Below are positions 31,015-42,047 of a stretch of DNA of 64,000 bases, in pieces. The position numbers were made by a program, and so were the translations under genes. The stretch is from Henningerozyma blattae CBS 6284 (lineage: Eukaryota; Ascomycota; Saccharomycetes; Saccharomycetales; Saccharomycetaceae), in NCBI RefSeq assembly GCF_000315915.1, contig NC_020188.1:389501-453500 (forward strand), given 5' to 3'. The notes under the pieces are model-generated. The model was given only the letters and a program-made list of their open reading frames with translations, did no database searches and was not told where the DNA came from. Within the stretch, counting starts at the first letter, position 1, and every line of letters begins with the position of its first letter.

Positions 31015-33453
31015 TTATACAGAGGTTTGTATATCCTGCTTTGTCCAGTGAGTTTTAGGAGATAGAGTCATCAGTGGGAAATAAGTGGAACCCGTCTCTG
31101 CATGTGTCAGTTGTAGTCTATATAGATTTTTTAGCTCGGAAGGATCTTTCTCCTTATTCATCTTAGCTAGGGATACACTCATACTAATCTTGATGGCCTT
31201 CGCGGCTAATTGAATCCCCTTGTAATACTCCATTGCCTCCTCTTGTACTAATCTAGTCCCAGTATATATTTCATTATCTACGGATTCGGCACAATTTGAG
31301 ATCTCATCTAATATATTCTGTACTTCTACATTAATAGTTCCAAGTTCTAAGTTTATTCTATTCATTATGCCCTGATCACCTCCTAATGATTGATATTCAT
31401 CAATCCACGTTAGATTTGATAAAAATCCTTCGTAATTAAACAGTTCTGGGGCTGCTATAGAAGAAAATGGTTTGAATCTGAGATTATGCATTAGTTGTTG
31501 ATTTGTGAACCTCATAGTATCAGATAGTTTATACTCCATATCCACTAATTTTCGTTCTTTAAATAAAATAAATTGGAAAATTTCAATGTTAGCTAAGGAC
31601 TGCATAATAATAGTTTCTTTTAGCAGATATTTCACATATGCTAAATTACTTTTCAATTGTGGTAATTTAGTCTCTTTTATGATTTGATATTCAGTCTTCA
31701 ACTTTTCTTTCTTTGGGCCAGCTTTTACTTTTTTGATTCTTTTTGGCATATTATTAATATGAGCAATTTTAGCGCTAATAAATTTGTCAATATCTTTCAA
31801 ACAGGCTTGTAAATGAAACTGCAAGTAATATATATACCAAAACAAAAAGCAAATTTCATTTGGCTTATATAATTCTAAGTCAAACCCCTTTAATAATAAG
31901 TCGCACATTATTTTTAACTTCATGCAATAAGCCCAGACTGCATAAGGGTAAAATTCATTGTTAGTTTCTTCAATTTTATCACTCAATCCTTCAGCAGTAA
32001 TAGCATATTCTGCTTCTTCAAAATGAGCCTGTAATGAATCCCATAATTTAACTTGCCTATTGAAACCTTGAGCATACCTGCAGGTGTTTTGTGAAAAATT
32101 CTGATACATTTCAAATATGACGTTAATTCCTTCTTGCAGTGCCTCTTCAATTTTGATACCAGAATCATATTGGACGTAATCTTCTTCTTTATTAGTTGCA
32201 AATAATGAAAACTCTTCAATATGTGACCGAACGAATTCATCTATTCTCATTGTGCCAAGAATTGTCTGGTCATTTCTTATCAAAAATAATGGAAAGATTG
32301 CTCTTGCAAGGACGTGTCGTTGTGTCAATTTATTAAAGAACTTTGAAAATTGGTATATTTCAATTGTTGATTCAGATTGGGCTACTTTTAAAATTAATCC
32401 AATGTCATCAGCCAATGTTACAAAGTTGATATAGTTATTACTTGGGGGTACAACCAAATCTCTTGGAGGAAAAGGATTATCCATTCTTTTCTGAATTCCC
32501 ATGGTAAATGCACCTTCAATTTCTGGGAAATTTAATGGCTGTTTTTTGCTTAGTGTTAAAGCAATTTCTTTTAAGGATTCCAAATGATCTGTACTTGTTG
32601 AATATTCTGTTATGTGAGTTTTTATTTGAACCAAATTATTAAGTAAATTTAGTAAATCAATCAAAAAATCTGCGGCTAAAGATGATTCTCTCAATAGAGT
32701 GATACTTTTATTTAGGGATTCTTGAATTTCGTTCGAATTGTTAATATATGAAAAGAAATTTAATCCCATTGTATGGAAATTCAAATCTTCTTCTTCATAA
32801 ATAACACCTGATTTTAGTAATTCTAATACAAATTTGGCGAAGTATGCGACACTAATTACACAGCTGCTTAAAACTTCATCATAAAGAAAATGCCCTGATT
32901 CTAACTTCCTAATTTTGTCATGTGATTCAGACTCGACTAAGATATGTTCAATATACCTACAGCTAAGCACAGTACTGGGTAATATTTGATAATCACTTAG
33001 CCATGAAATAATTGAGCGAACTAATCTATCACATATACCGCTTACAATTTTTAATTTATCTTCATCTGATTCCCCGTATGGTATATTACAATCAAATAGT
33101 ACTTCTTTGTCAGTTAAATTTATCATACTCGAATCTAGTTTTTCATTATGGACTTCTAGTGAATGGGTGCCTTCAAATAAATCAAATTCTGAGCTTTTGA
33201 TAATTGCTCTGGCAGGTAAATCTTTGCATAAATTATCAAAAACTGCAGTTACATCAATTAGATTCATATTATTGATTTGTGCAAAGCTAGTGGGGCGATC
33301 ATTGAAAGATAGCAAGGGTTTTTTACCAGCAGTATCATTTTGTTTATTGTCACGGCATATGGCATCGTTAGTATTTTCCAAGTTATGGTTTTTATGATTC
33401 ATATCTATAATGCCCTCTTGTAAGCTTAATTTTGCAAAATCCTTGTCAACCAT
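31015..33453 (-). CDS. MAK10: NatC N-terminal acetyltransferase auxiliary subunit Mak10/Naa35
   Basis: 812 residues (S. cerevisiae 733). Large helical scaffold of the NatC complex (Mak3 catalytic, Mak31), which acetylates N-termini such as Met-Leu and Met-Ile. Recognised from the conserved N-terminal block (NLIDVTAVFDNLCKDLPARAI...FDLFEGTHSLEV), which places it in the Mak10 family, and a basic KRIKKVKAGPKKEKLK stretch. In S. cerevisiae the complex is needed for L-A virus coat acetylation. It is upstream-adjacent to RPL12 on the same strand, as YEL053C/YEL054C. Confidence 0.9.
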   Translation of the reverse strand: MVDKDFAKLSLQEGIIDMNHKNHNLENTNDAICRDNKQNDTAGKKPLLSFNDRPTSFAQINNMNLIDVTAVFDNLCKDLPARAIIKSSEFDLFEGTHSLEVHNEKLDSSMINLTDKEVLFDCNIPYGESDEDKLKIVSGICDRLVRSIISWLSDYQILPSTVLSCRYIEHILVESESHDKIRKLESGHFLYDEVLSSCVISVAYFAKFVLELLKSGVIYEEEDLNFHTMGLNFFSYINNSNEIQESLNKSITLLRESSLAADFLIDLLNLLNNLVQIKTHITEYSTSTDHLESLKEIALTLSKKQPLNFPEIEGAFTMGIQKRMDNPFPPRDLVVPPSNNYINFVTLADDIGLILKVAQSESTIEIYQFSKFFNKLTQRHVLARAIFPLFLIRNDQTILGTMRIDEFVRSHIEEFSLFATNKEEDYVQYDSGIKIEEALQEGINVIFEMYQNFSQNTCRYAQGFNRQVKLWDSLQAHFEEAEYAITAEGLSDKIEETNNEFYPYAVWAYCMKLKIMCDLLLKGFDLELYKPNEICFLFWYIYYLQFHLQACLKDIDKFISAKIAHINNMPKRIKKVKAGPKKEKLKTEYQIIKETKLPQLKSNLAYVKYLLKETIIMQSLANIEIFQFILFKERKLVDMEYKLSDTMRFTNQQLMHNLRFKPFSSIAAPELFNYEGFLSNLTWIDEYQSLGGDQGIMNRINLELGTINVEVQNILDEISNCAESVDNEIYTGTRLVQEEAMEYYKGIQLAAKAIKISMSVSLAKMNKEKDPSELKNLYRLQLTHAETGSTYFPLMTLSPKTHWTKQDIQTSV

Positions 33454-33736
33454 TGATGATTATTACAGTTCCTTTCTTACAATTTGCCAATTAGTTGTTT
33501 TTAAGGCAACTTATTTCTTAACCTTATTTTTCACACTGCAATATAAATGTATGCCTTTTATTCAAGAATGGCATTGCTAAGCTCGTCTAGTTTTATATTT
33601 CCGTATTCGGTTAAATACTAAAATTATGCCAAATCTGTTAATACATGCATTTTTATGAAAATATGTCAAGCTTATATATAAAAACACATATGATAAATAT
33701 TGTTTGTAAAGGGTGTTGTATATATATTATGCAAAT

Positions 33737-36523
33737 TTAGATATCTAGGTCAATCTCTTCAGAATTCGTCGGTTGAGCATTCGATAATCCTTTGTTATGA
33801 GATAATATTGACGGAGCAGAGGATGCTACAAATTGAATATGGCCTTCTTGGTTAGTAACCTGTTCTGTATCAATACACATCTCTTCTGTCAACGTCCTTT
33901 TTAATCGAAACATTTCCTTAAAGGATTCTTCTGTTCCATGCTCGATTTCAAATTTTTCCCAGTACTCCCATAAATTCAAGTTGTTAGACGGTGGTAATAA
34001 TTTAGAACCATAAATCAATACGTCTCTAGCTCTTGAGATTTGATTTAACGAAATCTCTAGCTCTGTAAATTGAATAATGTATCGTGTAACTTTGGAGTTA
34101 GGTAACAGCTTAATGCATTGTTCATACATTGGTTCTACTGTCTTTGGTTCTAAAAATCTTGCAGCTTTTAAAAAGCATTTGTCCCAAAGTTCTAGATTAT
34201 TTTTCATTATACAGCTCGATGGGGGTATATATTTATTCTTAGAATAGGGATATAGTGCAGCATTATAAAGGATACTAACTGCCATACCAGATAACCCGTT
34301 AATTTTCTCCTCAAAATCACTATATAACAAATAGAAATCTTTGAAATCTATATTAGCTTCTTGTAAAGTCTCAATGGCTTCATCAAAGATATCCCTTATT
34401 CTTTCAATTGAAACAAGCGTTGCATTCTTATTTTGTAACTCTAAAAGCTCTGGTATGTAGATCTTCCAAATTTCAAATTTTGTTTCTGGTGGGAAGACAC
34501 TAATTGCCCTCTCATAAACTTGAAACCCTCTTAAGGGTGCACCTGATATTTCAAAAAATTGTGCATAGTTGATAAACGTCATTGGTGATGCAACTTGCAA
34601 TGCAATACACTTATCATATGCCTCAACTACTGCGGAAAGATTAATAAGTTTTGAAAAATATGCTGCTTCTAATAGCTGTAAATATTCATCCCATAATTTT
34701 GATGAATTAAAAATTAAGGCCTGTGCAGGTATCTTTCTATCTTTTCTATTAAAACTTTCAAGAACAAAATTTGGATTTTGAGGGGGTTCTAAAGCAACCT
34801 GTAATATTTTTATTTGCCTTAATATATCGCCATTCAGTGATTCCTTTTGACACCAATGAGCCCAAATGATTTCTAAATCAAGGACGTGAAGAAACGGAAC
34901 CATTAAAGCTCTATTGCATATTTCTCTTGCAGTGTCAAAATTTTCTGCATTCCAATAAATATCTGAGTAATCACACCAAAGTTTACCAAATGAGCCCGGA
35001 ACATTTACTTTATAAGGATCGATTTTTAATATAGCATCAACATAAATCTTGGATAATTCCACACTGTTATTATTATTTTTTTTTTTATTAGAAATGTGTT
35101 TTTTAAATATTTCAATTCTTTCAAACCAAGCTTGTATATCATTTTGATTTTGTCTTAATTTCAAATCGTTTAATTTTAGCTCATTTGAATCTAATAGATT
35201 ACTTAATTCTGTGTTATTTTCATTTAATTCATTCAGCCAGTCATCTTTTGATTTTATTTTTAAAATATCCGTTTTATTAATATTATGAAATAGGTTATTG
35301 GTTAAAACTTCGATAAAGCATTCTTCAAAATTAATAAAAAAATTATACAATCTGATGAAATGGAAATATTCATTGGTTGAATCTAATGCGTTAGATATGA
35401 TTTCCTTTGATTTGAAAACATTGGAACATTTGAGAAAATATTTTGCTTCAATGATTTTCAATTGTGAAAAATTTGCAGGAAAAATATCATATAGTTGTTT
35501 CAAAAACGTAGAGTAAATAGTATGCAGTTTTAGATGATCTAGTGCTTTCAAATAATTTAAATGCAAAATAAATGGTATTTTAGTATCAGGAATAAATTTT
35601 TTCTCAGGATTGCCTCTATTAGTATTGTTTATAGCTTTAGGAGATAAATAAATGTCATAAATGAGTTTAATATTTTTATAGTCTCTTGTTTTTATTAACT
35701 GTCCCAAAGTTTCAAACAACAATTTAGGTGGACAAACCAATAAATATCTATAAAGAATATAGCATGACCAGCTATCTGTAGTAGTTATGTTATGAGATGT
35801 ACCGTCATCAGAATTCTTTGTGGAAAAGTATGATGAGCCAATTAGCAGTTCAGTGATCTGAAAAGCTTCTTCTGACTCATCAAAATTAGTTAAGTCGCCT
35901 GGAAATGAATTTAAATAAAAATCAAAACGGTTAGCATCCTCACCTTTATTTGAATTGTTAAAGTCAATCAGCGGCAGTTGTTTTTCATAAATAAAATGCA
36001 ATATCAATTCCCAAATTTGTGAGTGGATGTCCCTACTATGACATCTTTTAAGCGACATATCTAATGAATTAGTAATGAAAGATAAATCATAATGGTAAAC
36101 AGAAAATCGTACGTACATTAAACACAATTTTTCACAATTCTGATTGGAGTTCAAAGCTTTCCCATTAGATATATTTAAATCAAAATTGGAAAGTGCTTTT
36201 TGGAATAGCTTGCATATATCTTGATAATGAATATCCATTTTGATGTTATATTTTCTTGTATCAACATTGAAATCTATTAACCATTGGATAAATTCCTCCC
36301 ATAATTCAGAATCATTTGGGAATTGATTACAAAATCTCTCGTACAGCCAGATAATTCTTTTTTCTTGGTCTAATTTATCAAGTTCGTTAGAATTACTAGT
36401 TAATTGGGACTTCCAATTGGCTAAGTAACGTCTCCAGGTCAAAATATTGTCTGGAGTGTGTTGCAACTCATATTCAAAAGCAATATCGGTATCATTTTTA
36501 ATATATTTTTCGATATCTTCCAT
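33737..36523 (-). CDS. SYF1: splicing factor Syf1 (HAT-repeat, Prp19 complex)
   Basis: 928 residues (S. cerevisiae 859). A chain of HAT/TPR-like helical repeats runs through most of the protein; late ones are recognisable as LWDKCFLKAARFLEPK and LWEYWEKFEIEHGTEESFKEMFRLKRT. The latter is highly characteristic of Syf1/XAB2. It is a scaffold in the Prp19-associated complex, needed for spliceosome activation and the second step. Position (YDR416W, near RPL12B and ERD1) agrees. The short C-terminal tail is acidic. Confidence 0.92.
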   Translation of the reverse strand: MEDIEKYIKNDTDIAFEYELQHTPDNILTWRRYLANWKSQLTSNSNELDKLDQEKRIIWLYERFCNQFPNDSELWEEFIQWLIDFNVDTRKYNIKMDIHYQDICKLFQKALSNFDLNISNGKALNSNQNCEKLCLMYVRFSVYHYDLSFITNSLDMSLKRCHSRDIHSQIWELILHFIYEKQLPLIDFNNSNKGEDANRFDFYLNSFPGDLTNFDESEEAFQITELLIGSSYFSTKNSDDGTSHNITTTDSWSCYILYRYLLVCPPKLLFETLGQLIKTRDYKNIKLIYDIYLSPKAINNTNRGNPEKKFIPDTKIPFILHLNYLKALDHLKLHTIYSTFLKQLYDIFPANFSQLKIIEAKYFLKCSNVFKSKEIISNALDSTNEYFHFIRLYNFFINFEECFIEVLTNNLFHNINKTDILKIKSKDDWLNELNENNTELSNLLDSNELKLNDLKLRQNQNDIQAWFERIEIFKKHISNKKKNNNNSVELSKIYVDAILKIDPYKVNVPGSFGKLWCDYSDIYWNAENFDTAREICNRALMVPFLHVLDLEIIWAHWCQKESLNGDILRQIKILQVALEPPQNPNFVLESFNRKDRKIPAQALIFNSSKLWDEYLQLLEAAYFSKLINLSAVVEAYDKCIALQVASPMTFINYAQFFEISGAPLRGFQVYERAISVFPPETKFEIWKIYIPELLELQNKNATLVSIERIRDIFDEAIETLQEANIDFKDFYLLYSDFEEKINGLSGMAVSILYNAALYPYSKNKYIPPSSCIMKNNLELWDKCFLKAARFLEPKTVEPMYEQCIKLLPNSKVTRYIIQFTELEISLNQISRARDVLIYGSKLLPPSNNLNLWEYWEKFEIEHGTEESFKEMFRLKRTLTEEMCIDTEQVTNQEGHIQFVASSAPSILSHNKGLSNAQPTNSEEIDLDI

Positions 36524-37205
36524 TATTGTTCAATGTATTCATTCCTGAGCTAAATTCGTTAATAGGAAACTAAGTCAGTAATATTTCTCCTTCAAAACGA
36601 ACAATCTAGTTCCCGTATTTCTTTTTAATTGTTTATGATCATCCATAGATAAGCTTCACTCTTTTTCACATTGTGTTATATTTTCATCCCATCCTTTTAA
36701 GAAATTAAGATGCTATAATAAATCCGACGGAGCTTCTTTGAGAACTTAATACAGGTTTCTCCGACGGTAGTTAAAGTCCAAGAGCCCTTGAAAACTTAGA
36801 GCTAAACCCTATTTCACTGGATAATTCTCCAAGATATTTTGCTATAAGTATTCTCTTCCAAACTCTATCATTCTTCTAGCAGTTATTTTGTAGAGTATAT
36901 TTTTAATGTTGAGCCATGTCTCTCTTTAATGTTTCTTCTGAGTCTCCATCATTGACAGCTTACTTGTAAATAGCGAAGACGTAACAACAACCGTTTTAGG
37001 ACATCTGCTAAAATTGAAACTTCTGCATTTTGAAATATTCCGTTTGGTTTGGAAAAATCAGCTAGATGATAGACAATGAATCTAATAGGAAAGTATGTTT
37101 ATTTATCGATATTAAGAGAGAGATTTTATCATAACTATAACGATTACCCTAGTTCGTATGGTTTAAATCTATTGAACAATATATAGAGCCCCCCCCCATT
37201 CTTAA
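36524..37205. other. divergent promoter, SYF1 / ERD1
   Basis: 682 bases. GC content rises near 36720-36800. A C9 run (37189-37197) ends eight bases before the ERD1 ATG. A GTTAAA-rich leader follows SYF1. No gene. Confidence 0.55.
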
Positions 37206-38315
37206 ATGGCAGAAGAAACCCAACTTCAAAAAGAAGCTCAATATGTTTTCCATTTAGTGATACCGTCTATGAGGTTAAATATTTTATTCATATTGGCTTC
37301 ATGGTTATGGTATTGGATATTAATATTTCTAGGTAATTATAAGCTAGATGCATCAAAAGTTCTTGTTACAAGAACTCCAAGGGACATAAGGGCTCCTTTA
37401 TCACATATTCAAATGCAAAGGTATTCAAAAAATTTGGCTGTTAGATTAACCAAATTTGTGACACCTATCATTTGTTTGACTTTGTTTTTATTATTTATAA
37501 TTGATGAAGCTAAATTAACAGAAGCATTGATGAGCAAATATAGGCCAATTGCCCTAGGATTAATCGTATTTCTCAATATAGCCCCATTATTGGAATTTTG
37601 CACTATATTTTGGACAATTTTACAAAATAATGATGTCTTAATATATTTTGCTAAAAGGTTATTATTAATTGAAATCGGTCCTGCTCATTTGAGAAACACT
37701 TATATTGTTATATCAGATACCTTGACATCTTTCTCGAAACCTATTATTGATTTTGCCTTATATTTAACCATATTTTGGGAATTTGATCATTTCGATTTAT
37801 TTGTGGCATCGATCCCCGTGTTAATCAGAATCTTTCAATGCTTTAGGGAGTTCAAGTTAAAAAAAGGTAAAGATATGACTTTACTTTTCAATGCAATGAA
37901 ATATGGTTGTAATATTCCTATATTAATCTCGACTTGGTACACGAGAATCCAAGAGGATAACAAGATGAGTTTGAACTTGCAAAGAATTTTCATGTTGATA
38001 AATTCCTCTTATACCTTATTTTGGGATATTAAAATGGATTGGAAGTTTAAAAATTTTTATTCTATTAGACACCCAAGTCAAATGAAGAATGGTTTAATCT
38101 TTCAAAATAAAATTATTTATCAATCAGCCATTGTCATTGATTTCTTAATTAGATTTTGGTGGCTATGGTGTTTCTTATTAGGTAATTTAAATGGAGCTGT
38201 AATTTGCAGAGGTGAATTGCATTATTTAGAAATTATTAGAAGAGCTATTTGGATTGTATTTAAATTGGAATGTGAATATATCACAAACGCTGGTGAAAAA
38301 TTTGGAGATGAATAA
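37206..38315 (+). CDS. ERD1: Erd1, EXS-domain Golgi membrane protein
   Basis: 369 residues (S. cerevisiae 362). Polytopic protein with several hydrophobic helices (about 20-40, 75-100, 110-135 and more) and the EXS-family block WDIKMDWKF...RFWWLW, which it shares with Syg1 and Pho90-type proteins. Erd1 is needed for retention of luminal ER proteins. It acts in the Golgi, where it is thought to move phosphate produced by glycosylation and to help recycle glycosyltransferases. Position beside SYF1 and RRP17 matches YDR414C. Confidence 0.93.
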   Translation: MAEETQLQKEAQYVFHLVIPSMRLNILFILASWLWYWILIFLGNYKLDASKVLVTRTPRDIRAPLSHIQMQRYSKNLAVRLTKFVTPIICLTLFLLFIIDEAKLTEALMSKYRPIALGLIVFLNIAPLLEFCTIFWTILQNNDVLIYFAKRLLLIEIGPAHLRNTYIVISDTLTSFSKPIIDFALYLTIFWEFDHFDLFVASIPVLIRIFQCFREFKLKKGKDMTLLFNAMKYGCNIPILISTWYTRIQEDNKMSLNLQRIFMLINSSYTLFWDIKMDWKFKNFYSIRHPSQMKNGLIFQNKIIYQSAIVIDFLIRFWWLWCFLLGNLNGAVICRGELHYLEIIRRAIWIVFKLECEYITNAGEKFGDE

Positions 38316-38570
38316 TGTTAACTAATGTACAATTTATGCTGTATGTATTTATTTAATTATATATTACTGGATTATATATCTGCGTGTGTATATATTCTAC
38401 GTGAGAATAATACCTTATTTACTTATCTCTCGTGACACCTTACAGTTGAATTGGCAATAATGGCAAGGGTAGTAAGAAATGCACTTATGCATATATCCTT
38501 TTCCAAAGATTAGTGGAATTCTTATTCAGAATATATGCTTAATGACGAAGTTAAATGGCATATTTAATAC

Positions 38571-39332
38571 CTATTTCCTTCTCTTGTTATTATTTGCCTT
38601 TCTTTGGTTACTTCTTCTTTCAGCTTTAGTCAAATATCTAAACTTTTTCTTTGGTTTCTTCTTCTTCTTTGAAACACCATTACTATCTTCTTCTTCTTCT
38701 TCTTCACCATTAGCCATACCAAGAAACTTTGCATATTTCTTTGCCCTTGTTATGCTTGCGTCAAGAACTTTTTCTGATTTCTCTAATCTGACATTATTCA
38801 AGCGAGCTAAATATTCAAAATTTTCATTGGGTTCTAAGGATTCAATCTCTACAGTAACATCATTATCATATGTATCTTCTCCTATTATATTTTTTTTAAG
38901 AATTGGTTTAACTTCGTCTTTCTCATCCTCCTTTGAGTCTGAATCAGAATTAAAACCTGTCCACTCTTCTTCCATATCATCTTCTTCAGCATTGTGTATT
39001 TTAGTAAATCCTTCCTCATCTACTTCAATTTGATCTTTAATGGTTGATTCAATATCTAAGCTTTCCTTAAAATCACTTAACTGTTTCTCAAAAACTTCTC
39101 TTCTCTCTTGACGGACTTTTTTCCTTTCTTCAATTTTAGCCAGCCTTTCCTGCTCTTTTATAAATTCTTGTGCCTTTTTTTGCCTTAGTAATTTTCTCAT
39201 ATGAAACCCAGTTAAATATTCTAGTCTGGAATCTTTGTCGAAATTTAATTCCTCTGTACCAAATTTTTTACTTTGTTTGCTGACATACTTTTGACCTTGT
39301 GTCAAAATCTGTCTATTAGAGCGCACTGCCAT
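38571..39332 (-). CDS. RRP17: ribosome biogenesis exonuclease Rrp17 (Nop25 family)
   Basis: 253 residues (S. cerevisiae 235). It has the Nop25 N-terminal motif FDKDSRLEYLTGFHMRKLLRQKKAQEF, then a charged coiled coil (KIEERKKVRQERREVFEKQL), an acidic middle, and a basic C-terminus ending NNKRRK. It is a nucleolar 5'-3' exonuclease trimming 5.8S and 25S rRNA 5' ends. Convergent with ERD1 and in the position of YDR412W. Confidence 0.93.
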   Translation of the reverse strand: MAVRSNRQILTQGQKYVSKQSKKFGTEELNFDKDSRLEYLTGFHMRKLLRQKKAQEFIKEQERLAKIEERKKVRQERREVFEKQLSDFKESLDIESTIKDQIEVDEEGFTKIHNAEEDDMEEEWTGFNSDSDSKEDEKDEVKPILKKNIIGEDTYDNDVTVEIESLEPNENFEYLARLNNVRLEKSEKVLDASITRAKKYAKFLGMANGEEEEEEDSNGVSKKKKKPKKKFRYLTKAERRSNQRKANNNKRRK

Positions 39333-40348
39333 TTCTATTGTAACACTAAAAATAATATGTAGCTATTTTGTATCCTTAATTATTGTAATAGAGTAATTTT
39401 TTAAATAGTGGCTAAGCTTCTAGTCCCTATCTTTTTTTTAATAATAATATCAATATTAATATTGCTTATTGCTTGTCGCATTAAAAAGAAATTTTTCATA
39501 TAAAATGTGATGAGATTACCCGGGTTATAAAATGTACGGATGTATGGAGTTTTAACATATGGGCGGCTCAAACTAAGGGACTATAGCAGTTATGAAGTAA
39601 AGAATTATATAGTGATTAAAACGTAAAATGCTAAGCAAATTAGAAAATGCATTCTGTTCTATTTTATTTTAAAGGTTTTCTTTTCTTATTATTTTGTTAC
39701 TTTTCAACAATTTTAGTTTAGATTGGTAAAAAAAAACAATTAATATTACAAAAATATTTCATTTTTTTTGAAGTATTGTGAGCTAATTATAGCTATATTA
39801 CCTAGTTTATATTATATAGTTAATATTAATGCCATTATTTTGTTTAGATAATGGTATAGTTTTAAATATAGCTAAATATTCACTTCTTCGGAGCAATTAA
39901 AACACTGATGGTGCAATATCGAAAATAAAATCTTATTGAGGCGATATCTAATCCTTAGATTTTGTCAATACTATTAGCTCTTACATTAATTAGAGCTTAT
40001 ATCCAATATTTGCAAAATGTATCAAGAAAGCGATGCCCTGAATATTGAAACTTATAATAGTGATCAATTCTAAGTAAGGAATAATATTCAAATATAATTC
40101 AGCATTGAATAATTACTGGCATGAATTTTATTAATTCTTATACAAATATTTTCTGATCTTTTTTTTACTCCAGAAAATTATATAGTAGAAATTAAATATG
40201 ACTCGGGCTTTTTAAGGTTTTATTTAATAGAAATTAATTAAAAGAAAAAATTAGTTCACTGTAAATAAAGAAGTGGAAAATAAAATTTACAAGATGTCCA
40301 GTATAAACTTTTTCTATTGTATAGCACAATAAGACATTATAGAAAAAA
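39333..40348. other. gene-free interval, RRP17 / ADE8
   Basis: 1.0 kb of AT-rich DNA, shared as divergent upstream region. A TGACTC site sits 145 bp before ADE8. In S. cerevisiae DFM1, STE14 and SIZ1 lie here; no remnant is obvious. Confidence 0.55.
40199..40204 (+). promoter_or_regulatory. TGACTC (Bas1/Gcn4 core) upstream of ADE8
   Basis: TGACTC 145 bp upstream of the ADE8 ATG. This core is used by Bas1 (with Pho2) in purine gene promoters and by Gcn4. Confidence 0.5.
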
Positions 40349-40972
40349 ATGGTAAAGAAGATACTTGTTCTAATTTCAGGCTCAGGCTCAAATCTTCAAG
40401 CTTTAATCGATGCAAAGATACCTGATTCCGAAATAATCGCTGTTATATCTTCAAGCAAAAAAGCATATGGTATTGAAAGGGCTGAAAAAGTTGGTATAAA
40501 AACTGTTGTGCATTCTTTATATAAGTATAATCATCATATACCAAAAGATGAGCATCAAAAAAGAGTTGAAGCCCGAAATAAATATGATATTGATTTGGCT
40601 AAAATAATAAACGATCTTAACCCAGATCTCGTCGTGTGTGCCGGATGGCTTCTAGTTTTGGGAAAAGATTTTTTAAAGGATCTTCATAACATACCGATTA
40701 TTAATTTGCATCCAGCTTTACCGGGCCAATTTGATGGTACCACTCATGCCATTGAAATGGCATGGAATAAATGCCAGGAAACAAAAAAGCCATTGATTGC
40801 AGGTTGTATGGTTCATTATGTGGTCGAAGAAGTTGACAAGGGCAAGCCTATAGTTATTAGAGAACTGGAGATTAATCCGGGAACAGAATCATTAGATGAT
40901 TATGAAACTAGAGTGCATAGTGCAGAACATGAGATTATTGTTGAAGCTACCAGGAAGGTGTTAGGTTTGTAG
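40349..40972 (+). CDS. ADE8: phosphoribosylglycinamide formyltransferase
   Basis: 207 residues (S. cerevisiae 214). Third step of purine synthesis: transfers a formyl group from 10-formyl-THF to GAR. N-terminal phosphate loop ISGSGSNLQALIDA. The catalytic set is intact: N119 and H121 in INLHPALPGQFDG and D163 in EEVDKGKPI. The family signature GCMVHYVVEEVD is present. Lies near RRP17 as in the YDR412W-YDR408C region. Confidence 0.96.
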   Translation: MVKKILVLISGSGSNLQALIDAKIPDSEIIAVISSSKKAYGIERAEKVGIKTVVHSLYKYNHHIPKDEHQKRVEARNKYDIDLAKIINDLNPDLVVCAGWLLVLGKDFLKDLHNIPIINLHPALPGQFDGTTHAIEMAWNKCQETKKPLIAGCMVHYVVEEVDKGKPIVIRELEINPGTESLDDYETRVHSAEHEIIVEATRKVLGL

Positions 40973-41267
40973 ATAGATAGAGTTGTACAATGAGAAGTTT
41001 GGTTCTTGAGAACTTCTACGACTGCATGTACTAAAATCATTATAATATCTAATTATGTAAAATAAATATTGCTTATTACGTATTATGGATATTATATTGA
41101 CAAAAACACATTATTGTGATATGAATCATAAAGATATGGGATTTATATAATTATATTTATACTTCTTCGTCTCCAGAATTGAGCAATGGTATATTCTTTT
41201 TTTCGTAAGCTTGGGTGTATATATTCCCTCAATGAATTATGTAAAGTTGTTAAAAAATGCCCGTGTA

Positions 41268-42047
41268 CTATGCTGAAATATCGATCTCTTGTTCTTGATA
41301 AACCTCGATTTCCACTTCTCTGAGTACAGCAGTTGTGCCTCTTTTGAATTTGTAGCTTTGTTGTTTTGGTTCTCTGACATTTGGTGTGATGTAATTTCTT
41401 AAATATTCTGCATCTTTACCAACTTCCATTACACATAAATCGACATTAGAACCGGAACCTAAATCATTCCAAATACCAGCTTGGATAGCATCGGAAGCCA
41501 ACTTCATAGCTTCTTCCTTAGTTAAATCTTGTTTCCAATTAGTTTCTAATACGGCCATAGCAGCCAATGAACCAGAACCTAAAGAGTGATAAAATCCTAC
41601 ATCTGTAGAACCATGAGCTTGAACAGCGAATAGATGCGGTCCGGTGGGGTCAACACCTGCAACAATCAAATAAGCACCGATATGGCCTTGGTATTTAAAT
41701 AAATGCTGTTTTAGCATCTGTAATGCAGATACAACACGAGGTTCTCTGTGAGTATATAAAGAATGTAATTCTAAATTGGAGCCAACCAATTGAGTGACGG
41801 CTTCAGTATCAGCTGCAGTACCTGCACCTGCACACCAAATACGTGGGGCCATTCTATGTAACTTAGCACAATTCTTGTCAGCAACAATTGGGCCCTGAGT
41901 AGATCTAGTATCAGCGGCAATAATAACACCATTGTTGAATTTAACACCCACGATTGTAGTACCAGTAGAGGTAGCCTTTGGTGTGTTATGTGATTGAGAA
42001 GCTAAAAATGCATTACGTTGATAATTATCAAAAGATAAACCTGCCAT
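41268..42047 (-). CDS. PUP1: 20S proteasome beta-2 subunit Pup1
   Basis: 259 residues (S. cerevisiae 261). Trypsin-like active subunit of the core particle. The propeptide is residues 1-29; autocleavage in STG|TTIVG would expose T30 as the catalytic nucleophile. D46 (mature D17, in ADTRST) and the lysine in ADKNC are retained. A near-consensus Rpn4 site lies about 305 bp upstream. It corresponds to YOR157C and precedes ISN1 (YOR155C) on the same strand. Confidence 0.96.
   Translation of the reverse strand: MAGLSFDNYQRNAFLASQSHNTPKATSTGTTIVGVKFNNGVIIAADTRSTQGPIVADKNCAKLHRMAPRIWCAGAGTAADTEAVTQLVGSNLELHSLYTHREPRVVSALQMLKQHLFKYQGHIGAYLIVAGVDPTGPHLFAVQAHGSTDVGFYHSLGSGSLAAMAVLETNWKQDLTKEEAMKLASDAIQAGIWNDLGSGSNVDLCVMEVGKDAEYLRNYITPNVREPKQQSYKFKRGTTAVLREVEIEVYQEQEIDISA

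Noticed and set aside
38479..39033. 184-codon ORF antisense to RRP17
   Set aside because: Ser/Phe-rich shadow of the acidic, Lys-rich RRP17 reading frame.
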